A stretch of 64,000 nucleotides of DNA from Alcanivorax sp. 1008 (GCF_020667895.1 NZ_JAFMPS010000012.1:33793-97792); one strand, 5' to 3'. Counted from the first letter of the stretch, positions 9,312 to 19,550 are shown. Translations and numbers: made by a program. The notes: a model not told the origin generated them from the sequence alone.

Positions 9312-11876
9312 TCACAGTTTCGGCTCTAGTGCTGCCCATACCTTCAGGATACGTTGGCGAATACCATCACTAAGGCCTTGTTCCAGTGCTGCAGATTGCT
9401 CGAGTATTTCTCGACAACGCTCAATGGTCGGCGTTCCACTGCTGCTTTTCATAGCGCTGGACAACTGTTGCAACTGCCATTGCATGCGTTGTTCCCGAGC
9501 ATGTTCTGGTGATTCCAGCCCGGCGATAACCTCCAGCGCTACCGCCAATTCCTGCTGGCTGGTGTGGTCCTCGGAGACAGGAGCGTTTTCGATGCTGGCT
9601 TTCAAGGCCGACCAACGCTGCCACTGTGGCCAGCGCTGGCGTCGTTGGCGCGCGTCGCTTACGAGTGACTCACGTTGCTGTTGCAACTTTTCTTCTCGTT
9701 TGGGGCAGGGCAGGGTATTGATTCGCTCCACCATGTCAGCCAAGAGTTTCATGGCATTATCGTCGCTCGCTTGGTTCAGTGCGTGCTGCAGTGCCTGTAA
9801 CTCGCAACGTAGTGCTTCAGCCTCACTGGATGCCTGCTCACGCTGTGCTTGAAACTGCTCCTCACGGCGGGCAAATACCTGGTCGGCCAAGGTGCGGAAG
9901 CGCTTATATAGCTTGCGCTGGCTATTAAGTGGTACCCAGCCAACGTTTTGCCAGCGCTTTTGCAAGTTCTTGAAATGCTCGGCAGATTGACGGCTATCGT
10001 CGCTATTGAGCAAAGATTGACCTTCCTCAATCAGCTTTTCCAGTTCAGCAATGTGCGTGCTGGCAATATTGTCGAGCAGATCGTCAAAACGTTTGAGGAG
10101 GTCTGAAAATCGTTTGCTGACTTCACGAATATCGGTAAATCGTACCGGGTGATAACTTTTCCACTCCTGCGGTGCGGCACGACGAATTTCCGCTACTGCA
10201 GACCAGTCGGTGACATTTTCCGGGTTCAAGGTGGCCAAATACTGCTCAAGTTGATCGCACAGCGCGACACGTTTAGCAAGATTGGCGGCACGCTCACGGT
10301 CCTGCTCGGCAAAGTGCTCGCGGCACGGCTCCCAGGCCATGTCAGCGGCTGCACGAAAGCGGTCCCATAGGGCCTGATCGCTTTGTTGATCAGCGGACAT
10401 TAGCTCGCGCCACTGCTCCTGCAGAATTTGAATGCTGTCTGCCTTCTCCTGAGCGGCCATGTCAATCTTGGCCAGCCGCTCCATCTGCTCACATAGCTGC
10501 AGCTTTTTCGGCTCGGCTGCGAAAGCATGCCAATCGCGCAATTCATCAAGCTGCGGCTTCAGTTTTTCCATGCGTGCCCGCTGAGCGGTGCTGACACCAT
10601 CTTGTAGCTGCTCCAGCTTATGCCATAAACGGTTGGCAAATTTTAGCTGCCGCTGGCGAAGAGCATTGTGTAGTACGCCAATTGTACGATCCACTTCGTT
10701 GGCGGATTTTTTCCCGTTTGCAGACGCCGTTGGCTGAGGCTCATTAGGTTCTTCCTGTTCTACCGGCTTTTTGCGAAGTTCAGGTGGAACAGGAATATTT
10801 TCTGGCCAAAGCGATTCGGGGTTTTGCTGATCAAGTAGTCGCCAGTGGTCAATGAGGGACTTCCAGCTCGCCACCAGCTCAAGATAATGCTGCTCTTGAG
10901 ATGGGTCAGCGGAGCTGATGTCAGTGGCTTCCTGCCAGCGCCGTTGTTGGCTGGCCAATATTGCTGCCAGGCTGTTCGATGCGGGCCACTCAGTGGCTTC
11001 ATGAAGAGCCTGCAATGAGTCTTGTAAGGTATTGATCGCGGCTTTCAGTTCCAGCCGGGCGTTATCTTCGGCCTGCTGCTTTTGCTGCTGCTGCTGCCAT
11101 TCATCGACATGTTGCTGACATTGCCGGATTAGCGCTGCGCCATGAGTTTTGGCGGGCTCCTCAAGGTGGTGGAAAATTTCCTCCCAGCTATGCTGAAGTT
11201 GTTGCAGGCGGGCAGCGTACAGGTTGTCATATGGCCGCTTGCTATGGCTCAGTAGTAGCTCTATCAGTTCCTCTCCGCGCTGTGCATGTTGCTGATATTC
11301 CTGTTGTTGCTGCTGATAAAACTTGAGCCTTTCCCGAGCCAGTTGAATCACTTTTTTGTCACGTCCATCCCGTGTCAGGCGGCGCAGGTTTTCAGGATCC
11401 TGTAGTCGCCCGGCAACGCTTATGCGTAGTTCGGCATCTGCTCCTTGCAGAGCCAGTTGCATTAGCAGCGATTCATCATCAATGCGGCTGGCGGCGGTCA
11501 GGCGGCTGGCACTGTCCTTGGCGGTATGAGCCACTGCAGCAAGAAGCGCCTGATTATCTGTTGAGCCAATAATCTGCAGGCGCTGGGCATCGGCAAGGCC
11601 AGGCTTTGCCGTGCCTGCTAGCAGAGCCTCAATTCGTTGATTGGCGCTGTCGCGCACACTTTGCTCTTTATCATTGCGGACAACATGATCCAGCACGGTC
11701 AGGTCAATTAGCTGAGCACTGGCTGCCGCTCTTACTGCGGCGCTGGAGTCACCTCGGGCTAATATGGCGAGTGTGCTCCTGTCGCTTTCGCTATCCGGGT
11801 CCAGCGTGGTAACGGCCTGTTCGCGCACCTTGGCGTCGGTGTGCTGCCAGCGGGGTTTGAAAAAACGACTGAACAT
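9312..11876 (-). CDS. DUF349 repeat protein
   Basis: The 854-residue cytosolic protein has HEAT-like short helices at the N-terminus (about residues 15-180, SAAVRAAASAQL-type repeats) and then long glutamine- and charge-rich helices with several DUF349 units, recognisable by W..A.......R..D......LW.RFR patterns (for example ALWDRFRAAADMAWEPCREHF near 500-520, and LQKRWQNVGWVPLNSQRKLYKRFRTLADQVFARR near 635-670). Coiled coil is likely over much of the length. No enzymatic motif is seen and the biochemical role of DUF349 is unknown. It is convergent with tesA and separated by 65 bases from the upstream peptidase gene on the same strand. Confidence 0.85.
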   Translation of the reverse strand: MFSRFFKPRWQHTDAKVREQAVTTLDPDSESDRSTLAILARGDSSAAVRAAASAQLIDLTVLDHVVRNDKEQSVRDSANQRIEALLAGTAKPGLADAQRLQIIGSTDNQALLAAVAHTAKDSASRLTAASRIDDESLLMQLALQGADAELRISVAGRLQDPENLRRLTRDGRDKKVIQLARERLKFYQQQQQEYQQHAQRGEELIELLLSHSKRPYDNLYAARLQQLQHSWEEIFHHLEEPAKTHGAALIRQCQQHVDEWQQQQQKQQAEDNARLELKAAINTLQDSLQALHEATEWPASNSLAAILASQQRRWQEATDISSADPSQEQHYLELVASWKSLIDHWRLLDQQNPESLWPENIPVPPELRKKPVEQEEPNEPQPTASANGKKSANEVDRTIGVLHNALRQRQLKFANRLWHKLEQLQDGVSTAQRARMEKLKPQLDELRDWHAFAAEPKKLQLCEQMERLAKIDMAAQEKADSIQILQEQWRELMSADQQSDQALWDRFRAAADMAWEPCREHFAEQDRERAANLAKRVALCDQLEQYLATLNPENVTDWSAVAEIRRAAPQEWKSYHPVRFTDIREVSKRFSDLLKRFDDLLDNIASTHIAELEKLIEEGQSLLNSDDSRQSAEHFKNLQKRWQNVGWVPLNSQRKLYKRFRTLADQVFARREEQFQAQREQASSEAEALRCELQALQHALNQASDDNAMKLLADMVERINTLPCPKREEKLQQQRESLVSDARQRRQRWPQWQRWSALKASIENAPVSEDHTSQQELAVALEVIAGLESPEHAREQRMQWQLQQLSSAMKSSSGTPTIERCREILEQSAALEQGLSDGIRQRILKVWAALEPKL

Positions 11877-11941
11877 GCAATGCCCTCAAAGAAACGTCTG
11901 GCGATGGAAGTGCGCCTGATGATAACGGGGTGAGAGGAGAA

Positions 11942-12880
11942 TCAGTAGCGGTGTTTGCCCTGTGCATTTTTTAGCCACTGCTGCCAGCTTTGCTCCAGTG
12001 CGCTAAAGCCGCCACTCCACTGTTGATCTATTAGTTCTCGGCTGAAGTCTGCATCCGGATGTGGCGTAGTCAATAGCCTGTTGATCAGTTGACGCCCTTC
12101 GGCAGAGTCCATCAGATACCAGACTAACGACCAGCTGGTGGCATAGGACAGGTTGTCGGGGCCGTTGGCGGCGTACCACTGTTTGTATGGTGCATTGATG
12201 GTTGCAGCAAGGTGGCCGGGCCGCTCGTTGATACGGCGCTCTTGCAGAGTTTGCAGCCAGTGGCGGTCAAGCGGGATGTCGGCGCTCAATCCATGGACTT
12301 GCAGATTCTCGAAATATTCAGCCAGCCCCTCATTAAGCCAGCTGGGAATGGCGTGATCATTGCGGGCGGAAATTGCATGAGAACATTCGTGAATGATCAG
12401 TTTGATCAGGGCCCTTTCGTTTGGGATAGCCCAGGTGGTGATCTGGTTGCTAGCACTGTTGTAGAAGCCGGCGGCGTTCTCGAGTACCGGAGCAACCCGC
12501 CGCTGGTAGGTTCTGAACTCCGCTTCGTCACCATAGATCATGATGCGAAATTCAGCGCTATCCGAATACTCCATGCCCAGCGCTTGCTGATAAATTGAAA
12601 AAATCTTCACCACGGACATGGATAACTTGTCGCGCAGGGGAGGGGGTACGCTGTAGCCAGTGCCATCGATCACAACAGAAAATGGCAGGCTATAGTCGTA
12701 GCGTTGTGACAGATCCTCCGTGGTGGTGCTTTGCGGAGGACGGTCACCAAAGTGTAGTCGGCCGGTAGCGTCGCGCCACTGATAGATGCCGCTGCCAGCC
12801 GCCTCAGCGGCGAGCAATATCAGGCAGCACGTCGCGAGGCTAGCAAGGCATCTTTGTCGGCCCACAGTTTTGCCATCCAT
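11942..12880 (-). CDS. Secreted zinc peptidase-like protein with DUF4124 domain
   Basis: The 312-residue product has a signal peptide (about 1-29, ending AAEAAG), a short DUF4124 module (IYQWRDATGRLHFGDRPP, about 32-49), then a gluzincin-like peptidase region. The zinc motif HECSH (about 165-169, an HExxH) is followed by WLNEGLAEYF, which supplies the third ligand glutamate, as in the DUF1570/peptidase MA-like group. It should act in the periplasm. Its first 61 bases overlap the 3' end of the acyltransferase gene in another frame; the intact signal peptide supports the overlapping start. Substrate is unknown. Confidence 0.8.
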   Translation of the reverse strand: MDGKTVGRQRCLASLATCCLILLAAEAAGSGIYQWRDATGRLHFGDRPPQSTTTEDLSQRYDYSLPFSVVIDGTGYSVPPPLRDKLSMSVVKIFSIYQQALGMEYSDSAEFRIMIYGDEAEFRTYQRRVAPVLENAAGFYNSASNQITTWAIPNERALIKLIIHECSHAISARNDHAIPSWLNEGLAEYFENLQVHGLSADIPLDRHWLQTLQERRINERPGHLAATINAPYKQWYAANGPDNLSYATSWSLVWYLMDSAEGRQLINRLLTTPHPDADFSRELIDQQWSGGFSALEQSWQQWLKNAQGKHRY

Positions 12881-13710
12881 TGTTGGAAGCGTTCCCGGAA
12901 AACGGGATCGTTTTCGTAGTCCCCCTGAGATGCCCAGTCCGGTATCGGATGCTGCTGGACAATCACTTGAATATTTCTCTGAGCGCCGCCCAGAAATGCC
13001 AGCAGAGTACGCGGCACATCGTTGGGGTAGATGATAGTCACATCCAGCAGGGTGCGTAGATGACCGGACATTGCGCCAAGAGTGAAGGCCGCACCGCCGG
13101 CTTTTGGTTTGAGCAGATACTGATAGGGGGATTGCTGCTGGTCGTGCTTGTGTGTGGTAAAGCGAGTGCCTTCAACAAAGTTCATTACTGATGTCGGGAA
13201 CATGGCGAACTTTTCGCAAGCGGCCCGGGTAGTGGCCAGATCAGTGCCTTTGAGCTCAGGGTTTTTCTCGATTTCTTCACGGCTGTGGCGCTTCATAAAG
13301 GGGAAGTCCAGCGCCCACCAGGCATCGCCAAGCATGGGTACTTTGCGCAACTCCTGCTTGAGGAAAAACTTGAGCATGGGAATGCGCCGGTTGAAGATGC
13401 GCTGCAGTGTCAGAATGTCGGCCCAGGATTGGTGGTTGCTGATAACGAAGTACCACTGCTGCTTGGTTAAATTATCCATGCCCTCTACCTGCCAGTGGAT
13501 CTGGCTGAACAGGGCGATGATCAGATTGTTGATCGTGATCCAGAACTCGGCAATCCGCACCAGCCCATGGGAAAGCGCCACCTGAGCCTTGTCGCCTTTG
13601 AGAAGCAGCTTCATCACCACCAACAAATACAAAGGCACCATACAGATCAGTGTATTGAAGAACATGGCGACCAGAGCCAGGCTGCCGCGAATCTTGTGGA
13701 ACAGGTTCAT
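12820..13710 (-). CDS. PlsC-family acyltransferase, YihG-like
   Basis: The 296-residue protein has hydrophobic N-terminal segments (about 8-35 and 55-70) and the acyltransferase motifs NHQSWAD (NHxxxxD, about 92-98), the block around PMLGDAWWALDFPFMKRH, FVEGTRFT with the EGTR motif, and a following proline region. It should transfer acyl groups to lysophospholipid at the inner membrane. Layout and size match the YihG/LCLAT-like branch rather than housekeeping PlsC, so its role may be specialised phospholipid remodelling. It is divergent from the CaiB-family gene, with 122 bases between the starts. Confidence 0.88.
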   Translation of the reverse strand: MNLFHKIRGSLALVAMFFNTLICMVPLYLLVVMKLLLKGDKAQVALSHGLVRIAEFWITINNLIIALFSQIHWQVEGMDNLTKQQWYFVISNHQSWADILTLQRIFNRRIPMLKFFLKQELRKVPMLGDAWWALDFPFMKRHSREEIEKNPELKGTDLATTRAACEKFAMFPTSVMNFVEGTRFTTHKHDQQQSPYQYLLKPKAGGAAFTLGAMSGHLRTLLDVTIIYPNDVPRTLLAFLGGAQRNIQVIVQQHPIPDWASQGDYENDPVFRERFQQWMAKLWADKDALLASRRAA

Positions 13711-13832
13711 AGGTTGAGTGCGCTCCGTTGTTGTACATCCAGATCAATGATTTTGAGCATCCCTGTCATTGGTGTCTCTGACTCAGGCGACTAAGCTGCC
13801 GGCATTCTGTGTCATTTTCTGGAGAGCATAGC

Positions 13833-15014
13833 ATGGCCGGCCCATTGTCCACCCTCAAGGTTCTGGATTTCAGTGCACTGCTGCCGGGGCCGTTTGGCAC
13901 CCTGATTCTGGCTGATCTTGGTGCTGATGTGCTGCGCCTCGAATCGCCGGGGCGGCCTGACATGGTGCGTATGCTGCCACCCATGGATGAGGGCGTCTCT
14001 GCGGTCCACGGCTACCTGAATCGCTCAAAACGCTCGCTGGCTGTGGATCTGAAGAAGCCTGCCGGGGTTCAGGTCGTGCATGAGCTTATCAAGGACTACG
14101 ACATTGTGGTGGAGCAATTTCGTCCGGGGGTCATGGCTAAGCTTGGGGTTGGCTATGAGCAGCTGCGGGAAATCAATCCGCGCCTAATCTACTGCTCAAT
14201 CACGGGCTATGGTCAGGATGGTCCCTATCGTAACCGTGCCGGTCATGACATGAACTACTTGTCGATTGCGGGAATGACAGGCTACAACGGGCGTCGTGAC
14301 TCTGGTCCGGCGCCTATGGCCTTCCAGGTAGCTGATGTGGCGGGTGGTTCATGCCATGCGGTGATGGCCATTTTGGCTGCGGTAATCGAGCGACAGCATA
14401 GTGGAGAGGGGCAGTACATCGATATTTCCATGACAGATGCAGCATTTAGCTTGCATGCTCTGACGGCCCCCGGTGCGCTGATTGGCGGGGAAGATCCCCA
14501 GCTTGAGGGGACCCAGCTCAACGGAGGCTCGTTCTATGATTGCTATGAAACTTCCGACGGCCGCTGGTTTTCCGTCGGCGGCATTGAGCCCCAGTTTTTC
14601 AGTCAGTTCTGCCAGGCGATTGGTCGCCCGGATCTTGCTGGCCGCGGTCTGGCCATGCTGCCGGAGATCGTTGCCGAGGTGAAAGCGGGCATTGCTGAGG
14701 CGATGAAGCAAAAGAGCTTCGCCGAATGGGAGCAGATATTCGCTGCGCTGGATTGCTGCACTGAGCCGGTCCTGTCATTTAGTGAGGCGTGTCAGCATCC
14801 GCAGCTGGTGGCCAGAGAAATGCTGGTTGATGTGCCCACTGCCTCTGGTGCCAGCCAGCGCCAGGTGGCGTCGCCATTCAAATTTTCGCGCAGTAAGCCT
14901 GAGTATCGATATGTTGGCACACGGCTGGGTTCGCACACCGATGAAGTATTGGCTGGCCACGGCTTCACGGCTGAGCAGATCGCCGAACTACGCAAGTCTG
15001 GTGCCATTGCCTGA
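13833..15014 (+). CDS. CaiB/BaiF CoA-transferase family; likely alpha-methylacyl-CoA racemase
   Basis: The 393-residue product starts MAGPLSTLKVLDFSALLPGP, the usual family N-terminus. Racemase residues are visible: GHD in SITGYGQDGPYRNRAGHDMNY (catalytic histidine) and the aspartate in VADVAGGS, matching the His/Asp pair described for mycobacterial alpha-methylacyl-CoA racemase. The likely reaction is inversion at C2 of branched acyl-CoA, letting beta-oxidation proceed. The frame is open back to a GTG at 13809, but GGAGAG at 13821-13826 points to the ATG at 13833. A CoA-transferase role cannot be excluded. Confidence 0.88.
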   Translation: MAGPLSTLKVLDFSALLPGPFGTLILADLGADVLRLESPGRPDMVRMLPPMDEGVSAVHGYLNRSKRSLAVDLKKPAGVQVVHELIKDYDIVVEQFRPGVMAKLGVGYEQLREINPRLIYCSITGYGQDGPYRNRAGHDMNYLSIAGMTGYNGRRDSGPAPMAFQVADVAGGSCHAVMAILAAVIERQHSGEGQYIDISMTDAAFSLHALTAPGALIGGEDPQLEGTQLNGGSFYDCYETSDGRWFSVGGIEPQFFSQFCQAIGRPDLAGRGLAMLPEIVAEVKAGIAEAMKQKSFAEWEQIFAALDCCTEPVLSFSEACQHPQLVAREMLVDVPTASGASQRQVASPFKFSRSKPEYRYVGTRLGSHTDEVLAGHGFTAEQIAELRKSGAIA

Positions 15015-15092
15015 TAGTCTGATCCCGTCGGTCGCTGGCCGGCGGGACGGATACCGTTTCCGGTTACTGTGCTGCTGGCTTATGCTTGGGCA

Positions 15093-16169
15093 ATGGTAAG
15101 AAGTCCTTCTCCGGTTATTGCTTTCATTTGTCTGCTAGTAAGTGCTGCGGCGTTGCCGCCGGCTTTTGCGGAGCCAGCGGAGCCAGCGGAGCCCGTGGAT
15201 GTTGCGCTGGCAGAGCCGCAACCTGTCCAATCGCTAGAGACAGGTATTGCCGATGTGTGTGGTCAGCCACTGCCTGGCGATGATGTTCCTCTTTATGATC
15301 GAACACATCAGGCCATGTCTCGCGGAGTGTGCTGGTCCGTTGACTGGTTCGATCGTTTCTTCGCCAGCCCGGATAGTCTGCTTGATGAGCCGGCGACCAC
15401 GCTGGTCCGAGTGATTGGTGCGCATCGTTGGCAAGATGATGGAGATATGGGCGATGAGGTGCGTGTTCGTGCCAGTGTCAATTTGCCTAACCTGTCTAAT
15501 CGTCTGAGCCTGACATTCCGTAACGATGATGATCCCGATGATGACTTCGCGACCACTGCGGACACCAGGCCAGAGCAGGTTGGTGATAACGAAGATAATA
15601 CTTTTCGTGCGGCGTTGAACTGGGCTGCCAGGCAAAGAGAAAGGGATTCCATTGATCTGGAGGTAGGTGTCCGATCCGAGTTCAAGACTTTCACTCGGGG
15701 GCGCTATCGACTGCGCTTGCCGTTGCCGGGAGATAGGTGGGATTTTCGCTTTACCGAAACGGTGTACTGGATCGATGGTACCGGCTTGGGTACTGAGTCC
15801 CGTTTTGAGTTTGCACGACCGCTGACAACACGCACCGCACTTAGGCTGACCACTGAGGCGGAGCATAACGAAGATCTGCAGGAGCGCGAGCTGGGTTGGG
15901 ATTTAAGTCAGGCAGCAGTGCTGTATTTGCGTCTGAATGCGCGCACTGCGCTGCAGTACAGTGTGTCGGCTCAGGGTTTTAGCGATCTTTCAACTAATGT
16001 GGATGTCTGGCGAACCAGTCTGCGTTACCGGCGCAACTTCTTTCGTCGATGGCTTTTCTTTGAGATCGAACCATTTGTTTTCTGGCCGCGTGTTGATGAT
16101 TACAGTGAGGTTAACGGTGTGGTGCTGCGTCTCGAAACACAGTTCGGCGTATATGAGCCGCTTAATTAA
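15093..16169 (+). CDS. Exported envelope protein, probable outer-membrane beta-structure
   Basis: I do not recognise the family. From the ATG at 15093 the product is 358 residues with a signal peptide (MVRSPSPVIAFICLLVSAAA..., cut near AFA-EP) and a short Ala/Glu/Pro repeat (EPAEPAEP). The rest has alternating amphipathic stretches with many aromatic and arginine residues typical of beta-barrel strands (RYRLRLPLPGDRWDFRFTETVYW, SLRYRRNFFRRWLFFEIEPFVFW). The C-terminus is ...GVYEPLN rather than a terminal aromatic, so barrel insertion is not certain. An earlier GTG at 15069 is possible but puts extra residues before the signal peptide. It has its own terminator shared with rne. Confidence 0.72.
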   Translation: MVRSPSPVIAFICLLVSAAALPPAFAEPAEPAEPVDVALAEPQPVQSLETGIADVCGQPLPGDDVPLYDRTHQAMSRGVCWSVDWFDRFFASPDSLLDEPATTLVRVIGAHRWQDDGDMGDEVRVRASVNLPNLSNRLSLTFRNDDDPDDDFATTADTRPEQVGDNEDNTFRAALNWAARQRERDSIDLEVGVRSEFKTFTRGRYRLRLPLPGDRWDFRFTETVYWIDGTGLGTESRFEFARPLTTRTALRLTTEAEHNEDLQERELGWDLSQAAVLYLRLNARTALQYSVSAQGFSDLSTNVDVWRTSLRYRRNFFRRWLFFEIEPFVFWPRVDDYSEVNGVVLRLETQFGVYEPLN

Positions 16170-16170
16170 C

Positions 16171-16197
16171 AAAAAGCCCCGCATGGCGGGGCTTTTT
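16171..16197. terminator. Bidirectional intrinsic terminator
   Basis: A-tract, GCCCCGC, loop ATG, GCGGGGC, T-tract (AAAAAGCCCCGC...GCGGGGCTTTTT). It sits just after the envelope-protein gene and before the end of convergent rne, and can serve both strands. Confidence 0.9.
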
Positions 16198-16218
16198 GTT
16201 ATGCCTTAACAGCCTGAA

Positions 16219-18921
16219 TCAAGACTCGCTGCTTCCCTGCTCAGCAGCTGCCTTGGCAGCTGCTTCAGCCTGTTGCTGGCGGCGCAGAATACGCGGGTCA
16301 TTGCTAGCCCTGCCGGTGCTGGCTACTGCCGGTGATGCTGGCGGATTGGCTGGCTCGGCTGGCTTTTCAACCTGTACCGGTACTGGCTCAGCGACAGCTG
16401 CTTGAGCGGGCTCGGGTTCGGCAGCCGGCTGCGTTTCAGCAGCTGGCATATGGTCTTTTGCCTGTTCTTCCACCGTGGTTTCTGTCGCTTGCGTAGACTC
16501 CTCCGCAACGACTTCAGGGGTTGCGTTAGATTGCGGCGCGGCAACGTCTGTCTCGGCTGGTGAAACAACTGCCGCCGGCTCTACGCTGGCAGTCGGCGTT
16601 TCAGTTTGCTTCGGGCTGGCGGCCTCTGCTGGAGTAGTCGTCGATTCAACAGCTACAGCTGCAACGGCGGCTGCTTCGCTTACAGCTGCAGGTGTGTCGC
16701 TGGCAACAACTTCATCATCAGTGCGGGTTTTTCCCTGTTCGCGCTCCTTGCGGCGTGGACGATGGCGCTCGCGGCGCGGGCGATCATCTCGAACATCTTT
16801 ACGACGCTCGGCTTCTGCGCCCATGGCGGCAGGGTTTTCTGTTACTTCCTCGGAGACTTTTTCCGGCCGGCGCTCAGTCCGCTCCTGACGCTCTGGACGC
16901 GGAGCGCGTTCCTGCTTGGGCGCTCGCTCAGGGCGATCGCCACGCTGACGATTATCGGTGCGTTCAGCACGCTCAGGGCGTTCAGTACGCTCGGGGCGTT
17001 CTGAACGCTCCTGACGGTCGCCACGCGGAGCGCGGTTATCAGTGCGATCGGCTTTCTCAGGGCGATCACCGCGAGCGTTCTGCTGCACCCGGCCATCACG
17101 CGGCTCTCCACGGCGACCGCGGTTACTGCGGTTGCGATTGCGGTTGTTATTGTCATTGCGCGGTGGACGGCTTGGTGCCGGTGGCGGAGTGGGTTTGCTA
17201 GCAGGCGCTTCAGCAAACATGGCCTTCAGCCAAGCCACCAGGCGTGCAAAGAAGCCAAGATGAGCAGCCGTGGCCGCAGCAGCCGGCGCTGCCGCTTCCG
17301 GGCGGGGCGCTGGGGCGACGGTGTCAGGGGCTACCAGCTTGACTGCAGGCTGCTGGATCTTGATTTCCGCTTCGGTTACTGGCTCCTGCGAAGGGTCGTT
17401 GCTTTCCAGCAGGTTTACTTCGTGACTTATCAGGCCATCACTGACTTGATCATCGCGAATGCGCTGCACTTCAAAGTGCGGGGTATCAAGATTCGGATTC
17501 GGAATAATCAGAATTCGCGTTTTGTAGCGGCTTTCCAGATCGCGCAACTGCTGGCGTTTTTCATTCAGCATGTAGGTGCCCACCGGCACCGGCACCTGGG
17601 CCTGAATCTCGCCGGTACGCTCTTTCATCACTTCTTCTTCGATCAGCCGCAGCACCGATAGCGCCAATGATTTGACGTCACGGATATGGCCCTGGCCGTT
17701 ACAGCGGGGGCAAACGATGGATGAGGTCTCACCCAGCGACGGACGCAGGCGCTGACGTGACAGCTCCATTAGGCCAAAACGGGAAATTCGACCAATTTGC
17801 ACCCGGGCGCGGTCGGCCTCCAGAGCTTCACGCAGCCGGTTTTCTACTTCACGCTGGTTGCGCTGTGGCCCCATATCGATGAAGTCGACCACGATCAAGC
17901 CACCGATATCGCGCAGTCGCAGCTGGCGGGCGATTTCATCCGCCGCTTCCAGATTGGTGTTAAGGGCGGTTTCCTCAATATCGGCACCCTTGGTGGCGCG
18001 GGACGAGTTGATGTCGATGGAAACCAATGCCTCTGTCGGGTCGATCACGATGGACCCACCGGATGGCAGCTTAACTTCACGCTGAAACGCTGACTCGATC
18101 TGCGACTCGATCTGGTAGCGAGAGAACAGCGGGATTTCATCCTTGTACTGTTTGATCTTGTGCTGGAAGTCAGCCATCACCTGAGTGACAAAACCCTGAG
18201 CTTCCTCGTAGGTCTCTGGCGAGTCGATCAGCACTTCGCCAATATCCTTACGCAGATAGTCGCGGATGGCACGGATAATGGCATTTGATTCCTGATGGAT
18301 CAGAAATGGCGCCTGACGGCCTTTGGAGGCCTCGTCGATCTTGCTCCACAACTTGAGGAGGAAGTCGAGATCCCACTGTAGCTCTTCAGCGCTGCGGCCA
18401 AGGCCGGCAGTGCGGACAATAACACCCATCTCGTCAGGTAGTTTCAGGGAGTTGAGAGCATCCTTCAGTTCCTGACGTTCTTCGCCCTCAATGCGGCGAG
18501 AGATGCCTCCGGCGCGCGGGTTGTTGGGCATCAGTACCAGATAGCGGCCTGCCAGACTGATGAAGGTGGACAGGGCTGCGCCCTTGTTGCCACGCTCCTC
18601 CTTGTCGACCTGAACGATCACCTCCATGCCTTCACGGATCACATCCTTGATGTTGATCCTGCCACCGGAGTCCTTGTTGTCTTTCTGGAAGTACTCCCGG
18701 GAAATTTCTTTAAGAGGAAGAAAGCCGTGACGTTCAGCGCCGAAATCGACAAAAGCAGCTTCCAGGGAGGGTTCGACGCGGGTGATCTTGCCTTTATAGA
18801 TGTTGGCTTTTTTCTGTTCGCGGGTGCGGTGCTCAATATCCAGATCGTATAGCTTCTGGCCATCGACAAGGGCAACCCGAACCTCTTCGGCGTGGGTTGC
18901 ATTGATTAACATGCGTTTCAT
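16219..18921 (-). CDS. rne: Ribonuclease E
   Basis: The 900-residue endoribonuclease starts [21 protein letters not shown] and has the S1 RNA-binding domain (about 35-125), a 5'-sensor/RNase H-like part, and the DNase I-like catalytic region with [13 protein letters not shown] and [10 protein letters not shown], which carry the two magnesium-binding aspartates. The zinc-link CPRCNGQG (about 405-412) follows. After about residue 510 the chain turns into a long low-complexity tail rich in Arg, Pro, Glu and Ala, with an amphipathic patch ([18 protein letters not shown]) fit for membrane attachment and arginine-rich RNA-binding blocks, the usual degradosome scaffold. It processes rRNA and tRNA precursors and starts mRNA decay. 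The long structured leader suggests autoregulation. Confidence 0.97.
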   Translation of the reverse strand: MKRMLINATHAEEVRVALVDGQKLYDLDIEHRTREQKKANIYKGKITRVEPSLEAAFVDFGAERHGFLPLKEISREYFQKDNKDSGGRINIKDVIREGMEVIVQVDKEERGNKGAALSTFISLAGRYLVLMPNNPRAGGISRRIEGEERQELKDALNSLKLPDEMGVIVRTAGLGRSAEELQWDLDFLLKLWSKIDEASKGRQAPFLIHQESNAIIRAIRDYLRKDIGEVLIDSPETYEEAQGFVTQVMADFQHKIKQYKDEIPLFSRYQIESQIESAFQREVKLPSGGSIVIDPTEALVSIDINSSRATKGADIEETALNTNLEAADEIARQLRLRDIGGLIVVDFIDMGPQRNQREVENRLREALEADRARVQIGRISRFGLMELSRQRLRPSLGETSSIVCPRCNGQGHIRDVKSLALSVLRLIEEEVMKERTGEIQAQVPVPVGTYMLNEKRQQLRDLESRYKTRILIIPNPNLDTPHFEVQRIRDDQVSDGLISHEVNLLESNDPSQEPVTEAEIKIQQPAVKLVAPDTVAPAPRPEAAAPAAAATAAHLGFFARLVAWLKAMFAEAPASKPTPPPAPSRPPRNDNNNRNRNRSNRGRRGEPRDGRVQQNARGDRPEKADRTDNRAPRGDRQERSERPERTERPERAERTDNRQRGDRPERAPKQERAPRPERQERTERRPEKVSEEVTENPAAMGAEAERRKDVRDDRPRRERHRPRRKEREQGKTRTDDEVVASDTPAAVSEAAAVAAVAVESTTTPAEAASPKQTETPTASVEPAAVVSPAETDVAAPQSNATPEVVAEESTQATETTVEEQAKDHMPAAETQPAAEPEPAQAAVAEPVPVQVEKPAEPANPPASPAVASTGRASNDPRILRRQQQAEAAAKAAAEQGSSES

Positions 18922-19001
18922 GTTTGCTCATCACATTCTTGTGATGGCATGCAGACAGGCCCGCTAGGGCGGGACAGACCGGCCGAATTGGTCAATGCAA
19001 C

Positions 19002-19038
19002 ACGTGACGGCCGGCGATAACCGGCAGTTTGGTCACGT
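19002..19038 (-). promoter_or_regulatory. Nested hairpin in the rne leader
   Basis: ACGTGAC (19002-19008) pairs perfectly with GTCACGT (19032-19038), and inside it GCCGG (19010-19014) pairs with CCGGC (19021-19025) around a six-base loop. It lies about 80-117 bases upstream of the rne start. It could be the counterpart of the autoregulatory hairpins of the E. coli rne leader; that role is inference. Confidence 0.4.
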
Positions 19039-19537
19039 CTTGATCATTTTCCCTGATCGAACCTCTTTTTCATTGCGGCTTCATGGCCGGGTTCTGTTAT
19101 TGCGTGCCTGTTGGGCTCGCCTCACAAAACTGTCATCTTCCGGGGCCGTTTTCTATTCCGGCGCCCATAAATCGGCGTTGTTGATACCGTATGTGTCTGT
19201 CGCCACGCTTTGCGGCGTAATCTCTCTGCAGGCCACCGGTTATGTTTTTGCTGCCAGGTAAACACTCTGGCAGCGCCGGTATACATAGCCAGCCTGCGGG
19301 CCGGACCAATAAAAGATCCATGGGCTTGCTGTTCTGTCGGCTCCACTTATGGCCATGCTCATGTTCAGCATCCGGTGAATGTTCGCAGCGCGTCACCGGA
19401 GGGCGGGCGGAGCCGACGGCCGAGTGTAACAGTGAAACTGCCGGTTGATCAATGAGATAGCTCAGCCCTGCCGGTTGTCAGGGTCACTGTCCGGATTGTG
19501 CCGTAGAAATTCCCAAGCAAACCCGGATAACACTCGC

Positions 19538-19543
19538 TAGAAT
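19538..19543 (+). promoter_or_regulatory. -10 box of rluC, almost at the start codon
   Basis: TAGAAT ends seven bases before the rluC ATG, so transcription would begin at or within a base or two of the start codon. No good -35 is seen at the proper distance, and no Shine-Dalgarno sequence is present. Confidence 0.45.
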
Positions 19544-19550
19544 CGCCGCC

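Larger units (their letters stand above)
18922..19550. other. 629-bp gene-free gap between rne and rluC
   Basis: No convincing protein gene lies here. On the minus strand it must contain the rne promoter and leader; on the plus strand its end holds the rluC promoter. A long rne 5' leader is known in enterobacteria, where RNase E cuts it to control its own level. A nested hairpin is annotated separately. I could not pick a confident -35/-10 pair for rne. Confidence 0.6.

Noticed and set aside
16475..17201. Several plus-strand frames opposite the rne tail
   Set aside because: They mirror the low-complexity Arg/Glu/Ala tail of RNase E and have no ribosome sites.
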